From NCBI RefSeq assembly GCF_003696265.1, contig NZ_RFFH01000001.1, positions 806,001-870,000 on the forward strand: a stretch of 64,000 nt of DNA. Direction: 5' to 3'. The first letter of the stretch is position 1, and each line of letters starts with the position of its first letter. Source of the stretch: Nocardia stercoris. Lineage in GTDB: Bacteria; Actinomycetota; Actinomycetes; Mycobacteriales; Mycobacteriaceae. Of this stretch, positions 36,001-43,531 are shown one piece after another. Under the pieces are notes generated by a model. It had not been told where the DNA came from. It ran no database searches and saw nothing but the letters and a program-made list of their open reading frames with translations. The translations under genes and the position numbers were made by a program.

Positions 36001-37075
36001 CTCTCACGAAAGTCTCGGTGTCATCACTCTAGGGCTGGCACATCAGCGAAAGATTGATATGGCATTGCGGCGCGCGCGTGAAGATCGCCCGGAGCTGGAT
36101 CAGTTCTTCGCTGACGATCGTGGTCCGACGAAACGGTTTTTCATCAAGAGCATAGAAACGGTCCAGGGAGACGAACGCGACGCGATCATCCTGACTGTCG
36201 GTGTCGCACGGAACGCACAGGGAAGGGTTCAACGAAACGGGTTCGCCGTGCTCAATCATGAGGGCACCGATCGGCGGATCAACGTAGCTGTCACCAGGGC
36301 GAGGCGTCGAATGACGGTGGTATCGTCCTTCCCGCCTGGATCATTGGAGCCGAGTGAACGTAAGACCGGAACGGAGATGCTACGGCGGTATCTCGAGGCT
36401 GCCCAACGAGGAGGAGCTACGGCGGCAGTCGGTCGCCGGCTTGCCGTAGAGCTCAATGGATTCGAGCGGATGATCCTTGATGCGTTGGTCGACCGTGGAG
36501 TGACTGTGATACCGCAGTGGGGTGTGTCCGGCTACCGAATCGATTTCGCGCTGGCGCATCCGGACGAACCGGGCCGGATGGTGCTCGCGGTCGAAGCCGA
36601 TGGTGACAGCTACCACCGGGCCGCCAGTGCCCGCGACCGAGATCGATTGCGACAGGACCATCTTGAGCGACTCGGGTGGAAATTCCACCGTGTGTGGTCG
36701 TCGGCCTGGTTCGCAAACCCGGAACTGGAACTGGAACGGATTATCGATGCCTGGAAGGATGCAGTCGCTGCCGAGTGCGATGTGCCACTAGCGCCGGAAC
36801 TGCAGAGGCAGATCTCCGTCCAGAACAGTGAGATCGGGCCCTCGCTGCCGCGTCCAGACGTACACCCAGGCCTGCCGATAACGAATTATAGTGTGGCACA
36901 GCTTGTTTCGATGTTCCGTTGGCGAATGTCGGACGGTTTGCTTCGTGATCCCGAAGATCGGATGGCTCAGGTGCGCGCGGATCTCGGATTTCAGCGTCGC
37001 GGTAAACGAATCGATGCGAGCTTGCGGGACGCATTCGAAAGAGCACAGCATATGCAGTCATTGGAGGAATCCTGA
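33077..37075 (+). CDS. DUF4011-helicase-Vsr-type nuclease fusion (Hhe-like defence protein)
   Basis: 1332 residues from ATG 33077 (GTG at 33074 is also possible). The N-terminus has the DUF4011 pattern WAKALIQLDGRNGLLNF, then APLLLYRIDV. SF1 helicase motifs: Walker A DGPPGTGKSQT (about 299-309), FVAEKRAAIEAV, motif II FDEASQVQ (about 830), III GDERQLPPTSF (about 855), IV HWHYRSQDERL, V VQGDERDAIIL (about 1029), VI NVAVTRARR (about 1071). Helical region between I and II is typical. Residues about 1128-1225 are an MTES_1575/Vsr-like endonuclease (FERMILDALVDRG, YRIDFAL, VEADGDSYHR, RDRLRQDHLERLGW). Codon use is less GC-rich than in neighbours. Overlaps the next gene (TGATG). Confidence 0.85.
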   Translation: MQLHEREFELIQSKAAEWAKALIQLDGRNGLLNFTITKTASLDLGESPDSAVSRLLVGTSVRLGELFPGADYQNACTRARNVVRRIRVYGEEQGVDVGRLVYGRVTTKPERRGGARPPVALRAPLLLYRIDVKARTAAETDFALQIVPDPELNPVLLYCLEHEYGVPVDEAEIQALLNRSDDFASPEQLVEKVFRLLADSASRHGVDLGLSRMVAVGICNYTKLPMVQDLMGSAELLAQHDLIALLAGCSADGQYPHADAKFEPITPDEVPPRDDHLVLDADSSQQRAIETAVARKHVVIDGPPGTGKSQTIANIIAVGAARGLKILFVAEKRAAIEAVTDRLVEIGLDKLVLDLHQASVSSKAVAAQLADSFEQLQLVPAVKDDDLDRRVAEDRNRLNAYVHELHVRRQPWDLSAFQVREHLIQRLEPGLRLSRLEQFSPDVRREVQDDLRAVVGNGGLRLVRRESPWWRAQIDTVERAREVLPLLDQVEARTLRNSQASMRALVNQVGLPLPRDLDGWDRTLALLTAMSTSATTLGGNIFRAPLDELHVATASWSQRRRLQPKISWKRRRHLLRELKQQSNGVGAKQQLHFEVSKVSDQLREWQRIGGSQQGPGTIGDLVGIGGQFHDLKTQLAALAMGVGVELVQQPLDHVGQQLEALSADRDMVPFLPDLNQRLRRLRGRGLDHLLDRIATANADPDEAVALFDSALMNSLEEEFKLTSQPLRDFQVGSHTRVLADFRVADDSHRYLAVQRVMRRVAHNVQQASTAHPDQSTLVRSEAKKKRGHRSLRRLVADASDVLLAVRPCWAMSPLVVSRSLPAEQLFDLVIFDEASQVQPHDAITSIMRGRHLVVAGDERQLPPTSFFDRLGADDGDDEHGDVQLGDYESILTALQPMIPNRNRLHWHYRSQDERLIKFSNDEIYGGQLVTFPGARVKTPVQLVVVDGRVEPGEQGSSDTEALRVVELILEHATNRSHESLGVITLGLAHQRKIDMALRRAREDRPELDQFFADDRGPTKRFFIKSIETVQGDERDAIILTVGVARNAQGRVQRNGFAVLNHEGTDRRINVAVTRARRRMTVVSSFPPGSLEPSERKTGTEMLRRYLEAAQRGGATAAVGRRLAVELNGFERMILDALVDRGVTVIPQWGVSGYRIDFALAHPDEPGRMVLAVEADGDSYHRAASARDRDRLRQDHLERLGWKFHRVWSSAWFANPELELERIIDAWKDAVAAECDVPLAPELQRQISVQNSEIGPSLPRPDVHPGLPITNYSVAQLVSMFRWRMSDGLLRDPEDRMAQVRADLGFQRRGKRIDASLRDAFERAQHMQSLEES

Positions 37076-37929
37076 TGTTCACAGCGGACGAAATGACGAT
37101 CGAGCGGCTCGCTCGAATCATCGTCGACAATGACGGCCCGTACATGCGCACCGGGCGGGACCTCGAAAAGTTGCTTGCGCGAGCTGGCTGGGAAAATCCA
37201 CCCGAGTACGATGCGACGCCGAAGGTGCCCTGGCTGATCGAGCATATGATCGATCGAAACGATGGCGGGCAAGACATCGAGCGGCTGGTGTGCCGAGTCT
37301 GCGATCCGGTCGAATACCACGACGGCGAAGAGGTCGCGTCGGTCTTCCGGGCGGCCCTCAACAGTGTGCTGAAGGCTGAAGGTATGGCTGTCTTGGACAG
37401 CGGAGGCCGCCCGATCCTGGCTGAGATCGGCTCGGATGGGATGGGCGCGGTGAATGCAGAACCGCATGATCTCGACGAAAGAATTTATCGCCTGATCAAG
37501 GATCGTACGACTGCGGACCTGCTTTTGCACCGTGCTGCCGAGGCACGGATCTGTCAGCGTAGCGGGGCGCATACGATGGCGGTTATCGCGATCGGCAGCT
37601 TTGTCGAAGGGCTTCTTTACACGATGTTGAGCGAGCGATGCGACGACTGCCGCAACGGTCGTTTTATCGGGTCCAACGGAGAAATGACCTCGATGCGGCA
37701 GCCGAACCTTGCTGCACTCATCGACACCGCCCACGCCCTGGAGTGGATCCAGTTGGATGCGAAGACGTTCATGCATACTGTGCGTAACTTTCGGAACTAT
37801 ATTCACCCTCGACTCGAGCTAGCAGATAATCCTCGGTTCGACAGCGACAGCGTAGGGCTGTGTTGGGCGCCCGTCCAGGCGATGCTGAACGATCTGGAGT
37901 ACCGCATCTCGACTGGCGTTTCGGGCTAG
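37075..37929 (+). CDS. HEPN-like partner protein of the helicase-nuclease
   Basis: 284 residues from ATG 37075, overlapping the upstream stop by one base. The N-terminal third is helical and acidic (MTIERLARIIVDNDGPYMRTGRDLEKLLARAGW). The C-terminal half is all-helical: AEARICQRSGAHTMAVIAIGSFVEGLLYTML, then TVRNFRNYIHPR (about 235-246), where R-x6-H fits the HEPN ribonuclease motif RX4-6H; the layout also resembles Abi_C/DUF4145-type abortive-infection domains. Likely a toxin-like RNase or regulator acting with the helicase-nuclease. Family assignment is tentative. Confidence 0.65.
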   Translation: MFTADEMTIERLARIIVDNDGPYMRTGRDLEKLLARAGWENPPEYDATPKVPWLIEHMIDRNDGGQDIERLVCRVCDPVEYHDGEEVASVFRAALNSVLKAEGMAVLDSGGRPILAEIGSDGMGAVNAEPHDLDERIYRLIKDRTTADLLLHRAAEARICQRSGAHTMAVIAIGSFVEGLLYTMLSERCDDCRNGRFIGSNGEMTSMRQPNLAALIDTAHALEWIQLDAKTFMHTVRNFRNYIHPRLELADNPRFDSDSVGLCWAPVQAMLNDLEYRISTGVSG

Positions 37930-37982
37930 TCACCGTAGCGTTGAGTCACGGTTCAGACGGACATGCGGCGGATGTAGGGCGA

Positions 37983-38060
37983 GCGAAATTCGCTGGCCCA
38001 CAAGCCTGTTCCACACGCATCATCGACCGGATGAACCATGAACCGACCCCGCGTCTGGGT
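37983..38060 (+). repeat. Right copy of the direct repeat bounding the insertion
   Basis: Matches the left copy at 31801-31875 with three substitutions in the 65-bp core and a 3-bp insertion after the first ten bases. It spans the leader and the first ten codons of the intact HAD-like gene (ATG 38031). The hhe-like cassette ends 54 bp before it. Confidence 0.88.
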
Positions 38061-38540
38061 ATCGACTTCGGCCGGGTGATCCAGGGGGCGACCTTCGAAT
38101 CCGGTGCGGCCGACACCGTTTTCCTTTCCGGCGACACCGAGGCGGCCATGGCCTCCCCACCCAGTCCGGACGCCTTCGACGTCCTCCCGCGCCTCGTCGA
38201 GCTGTTCGGCGGCCGGGCCTGGGTGATCTCGAAATGTGGTCCGCGCGTGGAGGAACGGACCAGGCAGTGGCTGGAGCACCACCGCTTCTACGACATCACG
38301 GGTATTCCTCGGGACAACGTGCGGTTCTGCCGGAAACGAGCCGACAAGCTGCCGCACTGTGTCGAATTGGGGATCACGCACATGATCGACGACCGCCTCG
38401 ACGTGCATCGAGCGCTACACGGGACGGTGCCCAACCTGTACCTGTTCGGTGTGCAGTCCGAGCCGGTACCGGATTGGGTTCGGCAGACAGTGGATTGGCC
38501 CGCGGTGGAAGTCGCGATCACCGAATCGGTAAACGACTGA
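38031..38540 (+). CDS. HAD-superfamily-like protein
   Basis: 169 residues from ATG 38031. HAD-like motifs: LGIDFGRVI near the N-terminus (first Asp strand, but the second Asp of DxD is replaced by Gly-Arg), WVISKCGPRVEERT (motif II region), and HMIDDRLDVH (motif IV acidic pair). Length and order suit small HAD phosphatase/nucleotidase-like proteins; loss of the second Asp makes phosphatase activity doubtful. Its leader and first codons are the right-hand direct repeat, so it was the gene into which, or next to which, the 6.1-kb segment was placed. It ends in a bidirectional terminator. Confidence 0.7.
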   Translation: MNHEPTPRLGIDFGRVIQGATFESGAADTVFLSGDTEAAMASPPSPDAFDVLPRLVELFGGRAWVISKCGPRVEERTRQWLEHHRFYDITGIPRDNVRFCRKRADKLPHCVELGITHMIDDRLDVHRALHGTVPNLYLFGVQSEPVPDWVRQTVDWPAVEVAITESVND

Positions 38541-38575
38541 AGGCCGCGCTCCCGGAAATCCGGGACGCGGCCTTC
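38539..38575. terminator. Bidirectional terminator between HAD-like and MMPL genes
   Basis: GAAGGCCGCG and CGCGGCCTTC form a 10-bp stem, with an inner CCCGG/CCGGG stem around AAAT. It overlaps the HAD-like stop codon and lies 12 bp from the end of the convergent MMPL gene. The outer stem is identical to that of the nrdHIE terminator. Confidence 0.75.
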
Positions 38576-38586
38576 GTGCATCAGGG

Positions 38587-40707
38587 TCAGGCGTCGACTG
38601 TGTCGAGCACCGGTTCCGGCTCCCGGCCCTGGCGGGCCAGCGGGCTCGGCCACCAGATGCGGTCACCGATGTCCAGCGTCAGCGAGGTCACCAGGATCGA
38701 GCGCACGATCAGGGTGTCGAGGAGGACGCCGACCGCGATCAGGATGCCCATCTCGGCGAAGCCGACGATCGGCATCGTGGTGAACACCGCGAACGTGCCG
38801 GCCAGCACCAGGCCCGCGGAGGTGATGACACCACCGGTGGCGGCCAGGCCCTTCAGGGCGCCGGTGCGGGTGCCGTGGGTCTTCGATTCCTCGTGGACTC
38901 GCGACATCAGGAAGATGTTGTAGTCGATGCCGAGAGCGACGAGGAAGACGAAGGCCAGCAACGGAAGTCCCGCGTCGGCGCCGTGGAAGCCGGCCAGGTC
39001 GAACAGCCAGCGGCTGATGCCCAGGGCGGCGAAGAAGGACAGCACCACGGTGGCGGTCAGCAGGACGGGCGCCAGGATCGAGCGGAGCAGGAGCATCAGG
39101 ATGCCCATGACCACCAGCAGGACCAGCGGGACGATGACGTAGTTGTCGTGGGACGACGCCCGTTCGGTGTCGAGCAGGGTGGCGGTCTGGCCGCCGACCT
39201 TCGCGTCGGCACCGGGGATGGCGTGCACCGCGTCGCGCACCCGGTCGATCGTGTCCTGCGCGGCCTTGGAGTCCGGCGAATCCGTCAGCGTGCCTTCGAT
39301 TGCGACGATGCCGTCCTTCACCTGCGGCGGAGCGACCGCGGTGATGCCCTGGGTCGCACGCAGTTTCGCGACAACCGCGTCGGCTTGCGCTGCGTTGGCG
39401 ACGATCTGGACGGGCGCACCGGTGCCGGCGTCGAAATGCTGCTCCAGCAGCTTCATTCCGTCGACAGCGGCGGACTGCTTCACGAAGGAGTCCTTGGCGG
39501 CGACGCCGTGAGCCTGGAATCCGGACACCCCGAGCGCGGCGACCACCAGGGCGGCCGCGGTCACGATCCACACCACCCGCGGCCGGATCGCGATGGTGCG
39601 GCCGATCCGCGCCCAGATACCCGTGGTGGAACTCGGGTCGGTGGTACCGAAGTCGGGGTGGCGCGGCCAGAACACCCAGCGGCCGGTGATGGTGAGCAGG
39701 GCCGGCAGCAGGGTCAGCATGGCGGCCAGCGCGACAGCGATGCCGATCGCGCAGACCGGGCCCATCCCGGCGGTGGAGTTCATCCGGGCGACCAGCAGCA
39801 CCAGCATGGCGATCATGACGGTGAGACCACTGGCCAGCACCGCGGGACCGGCCCGGTGCAGGGCCACCGCCATCGCCTCGTGTTTGTCCTCGTGCCGGCG
39901 CAGTTCCTCGCGATAGCGGGCCACCAGCAGCAAGGCGTAGTCGGTTCCGGCGCCGAACACGAGGATGGTCAGGACCGCCGCGCTCTGCGCGTTGACCGTC
40001 AGACCGGCGTGGGTGAATCCGTACACCGCCGCCTGCGCGACGACCAGGGCGATACCGGCCGCGAGCAGCGGCAGCACCCACAGCATCGGACCGTAGGTGG
40101 CGAGCAGGATGACGATCACGACACCAGCGGCCGCGTACAGCAGCAGACCGTCGATGCCCTTGAAGGCTTCACCCATCTCCGCGGCGAAACCGGCCGGACC
40201 GGTCGCCGCGACCGACAGGCCGGCGGGGCGCGGGGACTCCTTGTCCTTGATCGACTTCACGGTCGACGCAAGCGAATTCCAGCCGCCGCTGCCCATGTTG
40301 ATCTGGACCAGGGTCTCGATGGCCTGCTTGTCCTGGGCCACGATCGGTTCGGAGGCCAGGGCCACACCCTGCACCTGCCGCGCGGCGGCGGCGTCGGCGG
40401 CCGCGGCCTGGATGTCGGCCGGTGTGATCGGGCCGTCGGTGCGGGAGTAGATCAGCACGACCGGCGCCTGGTCGGCGTTGCCGAACGGCAGGCCTTCCTT
40501 GTACGCCTGAGTCGATTCCGCGGAATCCGGAAGCCAGGTGACGGCGTCGTTCTTCTGCGCGTCGGTGAGTTTGCCGGCCAGGCCGCCGAGTGCGACGACT
40601 GCCAGGATCCATACGACCAGCACGACCCATTTGCTGCGGCGCCCAGCGGGCAGCCGAGCGAGCCGGCCGGACCAGCCGCTCATGTCGGGATCATTCGGTG
40701 CAGACAC
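38587..40707 (-). CDS. MMPL-family RND transporter
   Basis: 706 residues from GTG 40707, which has GGGGGA just upstream. N-terminal transmembrane helix (WVVLVVWILAVVALGGLAGKL), a large periplasmic loop, a block of five to six helices (LLLYAAAGVVIVILLATYGPML, AAVLTILVFGAGTDYALLLVARYREELRR), a second loop and a second helix block (GLPLLAFVFLVALGIDYNIFLMSRVHEESK), the duplicated RND layout. Both GxDYxxFL/GTDYALLL segments contain the proton-relay Asp-Tyr pair. Exports lipids or small molecules; substrate unknown. Of the YdfJ/SCO type rather than large mycobacterial MmpL. Confidence 0.9.
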   Translation of the reverse strand: MSAPNDPDMSGWSGRLARLPAGRRSKWVVLVVWILAVVALGGLAGKLTDAQKNDAVTWLPDSAESTQAYKEGLPFGNADQAPVVLIYSRTDGPITPADIQAAAADAAAARQVQGVALASEPIVAQDKQAIETLVQINMGSGGWNSLASTVKSIKDKESPRPAGLSVAATGPAGFAAEMGEAFKGIDGLLLYAAAGVVIVILLATYGPMLWVLPLLAAGIALVVAQAAVYGFTHAGLTVNAQSAAVLTILVFGAGTDYALLLVARYREELRRHEDKHEAMAVALHRAGPAVLASGLTVMIAMLVLLVARMNSTAGMGPVCAIGIAVALAAMLTLLPALLTITGRWVFWPRHPDFGTTDPSSTTGIWARIGRTIAIRPRVVWIVTAAALVVAALGVSGFQAHGVAAKDSFVKQSAAVDGMKLLEQHFDAGTGAPVQIVANAAQADAVVAKLRATQGITAVAPPQVKDGIVAIEGTLTDSPDSKAAQDTIDRVRDAVHAIPGADAKVGGQTATLLDTERASSHDNYVIVPLVLLVVMGILMLLLRSILAPVLLTATVVLSFFAALGISRWLFDLAGFHGADAGLPLLAFVFLVALGIDYNIFLMSRVHEESKTHGTRTGALKGLAATGGVITSAGLVLAGTFAVFTTMPIVGFAEMGILIAVGVLLDTLIVRSILVTSLTLDIGDRIWWPSPLARQGREPEPVLDTVDA

Positions 40708-40926
40708 GTTGTCCCCCAGGGGAAATATCGGTGGGTTGGTGAGCTGATCGTACGAAAGGCACTGGCACCGAGACACCCTGAATTCCCAGGTGGGGGGAAA
40801 CCCTGAATCATCCCACGAACTCCTGGGAGCTTTCTGTGGGACAGTCGAAATCCCGGGCCGCGGGGTGCGGCTCCGGGCTTCGAGAACGATATCGACGGCG
40901 TTCGCCGCCGGTGTGCGGTGGGTGCG

Positions 40927-41673
40927 TCAGTTGGCGGGAGCGCCCGCCGTCATTCCACCGTCGATGACGAATTCCGCTCCCGTGCAGTAGCTGGATTCCC
41001 GGCTGGCGAGGAAAACCACCAGGTCCGAGACTTCCTCGGCGGTGCCGAGCCGGGCGCGCGGGTTCTCGTCGCGGTCGGCCGAGAGGCCTTCCGGCGCACC
41101 GATCATCGGGGTCAGGATCCCGCCGGGGTGTACCGAATTGACCCGAACCCCGTGCGGCGCCAGTTCCAGCGCAGCGGATTTCGTGAACCCGCGCAGCCCG
41201 AACTTGGACGCGGTGTAGCCGTGCATTCCCGAAACACCTTGCAGGCCTGCGGCGGACGAGATATTCACCACACTCGCTGGGCGGGCCGCGACCAGGGCGT
41301 CCCGGGCGGCGCTGAGGCCCAGGAACGGTCCGGTCAGATTGATCGACAGTGCCCGCTGCCACTGCGCCTCGGTGTACTCGCCGATCGGGCCGCCGTCGAG
41401 GATGCCGGCGTTGTTGATCAGCACGTCCAGTTTGCCGAACCGGTCCAGCGCGACGGCCACCGCCGCGTCCCAGTCCGCCGCGTTCGTCACATCGAGATGG
41501 GTGTAGACGCAACGGTCGCCGAGTTCCTGGGCCAGCTTCGCGCCGGCTTCGTCGGCGATGTCGCCGAGCACCACACTGGCGCCCTGCGCCACGAACGCCC
41601 GAGCGTGCGAGGCACCCATGCCCGACGCCGCGCCGCTGATCAGCGCGACCCGGCCTGCGAGACGGTCACTCAT
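40927..41673 (-). CDS. Short-chain dehydrogenase, third gene of TetR-OYE-SDR operon
   Basis: 248 residues from ATG 41673. SGAASGMGASHARAF (about 12-26), Asp after the second strand (VVLGDIADEAG) favouring NAD(H), NNAG (about 86-89), Ser-Tyr-Lys triad with YTASK (about 151-155), and the C-terminal DGGMTAG. Resembles 3-alpha/20-beta-hydroxysteroid dehydrogenases of actinobacteria. Starts with a four-base overlap to the upstream flavin oxidoreductase, so the pair probably act on one substrate, perhaps a steroid or enone. Confidence 0.88.
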   Translation of the reverse strand: MSDRLAGRVALISGAASGMGASHARAFVAQGASVVLGDIADEAGAKLAQELGDRCVYTHLDVTNAADWDAAVAVALDRFGKLDVLINNAGILDGGPIGEYTEAQWQRALSINLTGPFLGLSAARDALVAARPASVVNISSAAGLQGVSGMHGYTASKFGLRGFTKSAALELAPHGVRVNSVHPGGILTPMIGAPEGLSADRDENPRARLGTAEEVSDLVVFLASRESSYCTGAEFVIDGGMTAGAPAN

Positions 41674-42848
41674 CGGATCTCCTGCTTCTCCGGCCGCAGC
41701 GGACAGCGCGTGCCGGTGTAGATGGTCGGCATGCACTCGTTGCAGTGGATGCACGCGGATCGGGTTCCGGAGTCGGACTGGATGCGCCGCAACAGGTCCG
41801 GCTCGCGCAGCAGTGCCCGGCCCATCGCGACGAATTCGAATCCCGCGTCCCTGGCCTGCCGCATCGTGTCGTAATTGGTGATGCCGCCCAACAGGATCAG
41901 CGGCAGGCGCAGCTCCTGCCGGAACTGGCGTGCGCGGTCGAGCAGGTAGGCCTCGCGGTACGGGTATTCCTTCAGGAAGGCACTGCCGCCCAGGCGGAAG
42001 CCCCAGCGCAGCGGGATCGGCAGCGTCTTGCCGAAACTGCGGCGCGGCGCGTCGCCGTGGAACAGCAGCATCGGGTTGAGCAGCGAACTGCCGGCGGTCA
42101 GCTCGATGGCGTCGAGCCCGCCGTCGGCCTCCAGCAGCTTGGCTACCTCGATCGACTCGGGGATCTGCAGGCCGCCGCGGGCGCCGTCGGTCATGTTGAG
42201 CTTGGCGGTGACAGCCAGCCGGCCACCGACCGCGTCGCTGACCGCCGCGACGATCTCGCGCGCGAAGCGGGCGCGGTTCTCCAGCGAGCCACCGTAGGAG
42301 TCGCGGCGGCGGTTCAGCATCGGGCTCAGGAACGAGCTGGCCAGATAGTTGTGGCCGAGATGGACCTCGACGGCGTCGAAGCCGGACTGCTCGGCCAGCC
42401 GGGCCGCATTCGCATGTGCCGCAACAACTTCGCGCAGTTCCGCGGCGTCGGGGACCTTGCAGGGCCGCATGCCGAGCGGATTGAAGAACCGGCTCGGCGC
42501 CAGCGCGGGTTCCCCGTTGGACCGCGAATTCGCTACCGGCCCGGCATGACCGATCTGCGCGGAGGCCGCCGCGCCCTCCCGGTGTACCGCGTCGGTGAGC
42601 TTGCGCAGCCCGGGCACCACCTCGGGCCGCATCCACAGCGCGCCGTTGTCGGTGCGGCCGCCGGGCGCGACCGCGCAGTAGGCGACGGTGGTCATGCCGA
42701 CCCCGCCGGCCGCGACTTCCCGATGGAACTCCACCAGCGCGTCGGACGGCATGGAACCGGGTGTCCGGCCTTCGAAGGTGGCGGCCTTGATGACGCGGTT
42801 GCGCAGCGTCAGCGGCCCGAGCCGGACCGGCTCGAAGACGTCGTTCAT
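41670..42848 (-). CDS. Old yellow enzyme-type NADH:flavin oxidoreductase
   Basis: 392 residues from ATG 42848. FMN-binding TIM barrel: VRLGPLTLRNRVIKAATFEGRTPG, QIGHAGPVA, the substrate/FMN region VEVHLGHNYLASSFLSPMLNRRRDSYGGSLENRARF, and GGITNYDTMRQARDAGFEFVAMGRALLREPDL. The C-terminal cysteines ACIHCNECMPTIYTGTRCPL are at the 4Fe-4S position of the 2,4-dienoyl-CoA reductase subgroup, but the long C-terminal domains are absent. Likely reduces an activated C=C bond. ATGA overlaps with both neighbours. Confidence 0.88.
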   Translation of the reverse strand: MNDVFEPVRLGPLTLRNRVIKAATFEGRTPGSMPSDALVEFHREVAAGGVGMTTVAYCAVAPGGRTDNGALWMRPEVVPGLRKLTDAVHREGAAASAQIGHAGPVANSRSNGEPALAPSRFFNPLGMRPCKVPDAAELREVVAAHANAARLAEQSGFDAVEVHLGHNYLASSFLSPMLNRRRDSYGGSLENRARFAREIVAAVSDAVGGRLAVTAKLNMTDGARGGLQIPESIEVAKLLEADGGLDAIELTAGSSLLNPMLLFHGDAPRRSFGKTLPIPLRWGFRLGGSAFLKEYPYREAYLLDRARQFRQELRLPLILLGGITNYDTMRQARDAGFEFVAMGRALLREPDLLRRIQSDSGTRSACIHCNECMPTIYTGTRCPLRPEKQEIR

Positions 42849-43420
42849 CGGGTATCTCCTTGTGGCGCAGTCAATCCGGCGAGGACGAAGTCGCGCAGGC
42901 TCGCCACCGAACGGGGGGAGAGCTCCTGTCCGACGCCGAAGCGCAGGATGATCAGATCGAAGGCGAGCATCCAGCGACGGCCCGCTTCGGCGGGATCGAC
43001 GCCGGGCAACAGTCCGGCCCAGGTGCCGATGGTGAACCACGGTCCCTGCCAGCCGGTTCCGCTGTGCCGGCCCGCGACGAACTGGGCCAGCAGCCGCACG
43101 TGCAACTGGCCGATCGGATCGGCGACCAGGGTGACGAACGGTTCGATCACCGCGTCCACCACGTCGGCGACCGACGATTCACCTTCGGTGACCGCGGCCA
43201 GCCGGTCGGCCCAGACCGGGCCGAGACGATCCTCGAGCAGCGCGCTGACCAAGGCTTCCTTGGAGCCGAAATGGTAATGCGCCGCAGCGGCATTCGCGCC
43301 GGCGGCGGCGCAGATCGCCCGCACCGACACCTCGTCGTAGGGGCTGACGAGCAGCAGCTGCTCGGCCGCGGCCAGCAGCCGTTCGCGGGTACCTCCCGGG
43401 GCGGGCGCCGTCTGGTTCAT
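42845..43420 (-). CDS. TetR-family regulator of the OYE-SDR operon
   Basis: 191 residues from ATG 43420 (an ATG at 43459 would add 13 residues and fall next to the operator). DNA-binding domain: TRERLLAAAEQLL, YDEVSVRAICAAAGANAAAAHYHFGSKEALVSAL. First gene of a three-gene operon in which every junction is an ATGA overlap. A doubled AATCAnTGATT element lies directly upstream and is the likely autoregulatory site. Confidence 0.88.
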   Translation of the reverse strand: MNQTAPAPGGTRERLLAAAEQLLLVSPYDEVSVRAICAAAGANAAAAHYHFGSKEALVSALLEDRLGPVWADRLAAVTEGESSVADVVDAVIEPFVTLVADPIGQLHVRLLAQFVAGRHSGTGWQGPWFTIGTWAGLLPGVDPAEAGRRWMLAFDLIILRFGVGQELSPRSVASLRDFVLAGLTAPQGDTR

Positions 43421-43450
43421 GCGTCGATTCGACCACGCCGGGGGAGAAAT

Positions 43451-43479
43451 TTCAATCATTGATTCAATCAGTGATTGAA
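43451..43479. promoter_or_regulatory. Operator with two AATCAnTGATT palindromes
   Basis: AATCATTGATT (43454-43464) and AATCAGTGATT (43466-43476) are 12 bp apart centre to centre, one on each side of a shared C. The whole is also symmetric, with outer arms TTCAATCA and TGATTGAA. It sits 30-60 bp before the TetR gene, so two repressor dimers could bind opposite or adjacent faces. Confidence 0.65.
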
Positions 43480-43531
43480 GTACTCGCCGTCGTGGCCGAC
43501 CGCGCCCGGACGGGCGGGGGAAATCGCCAGG

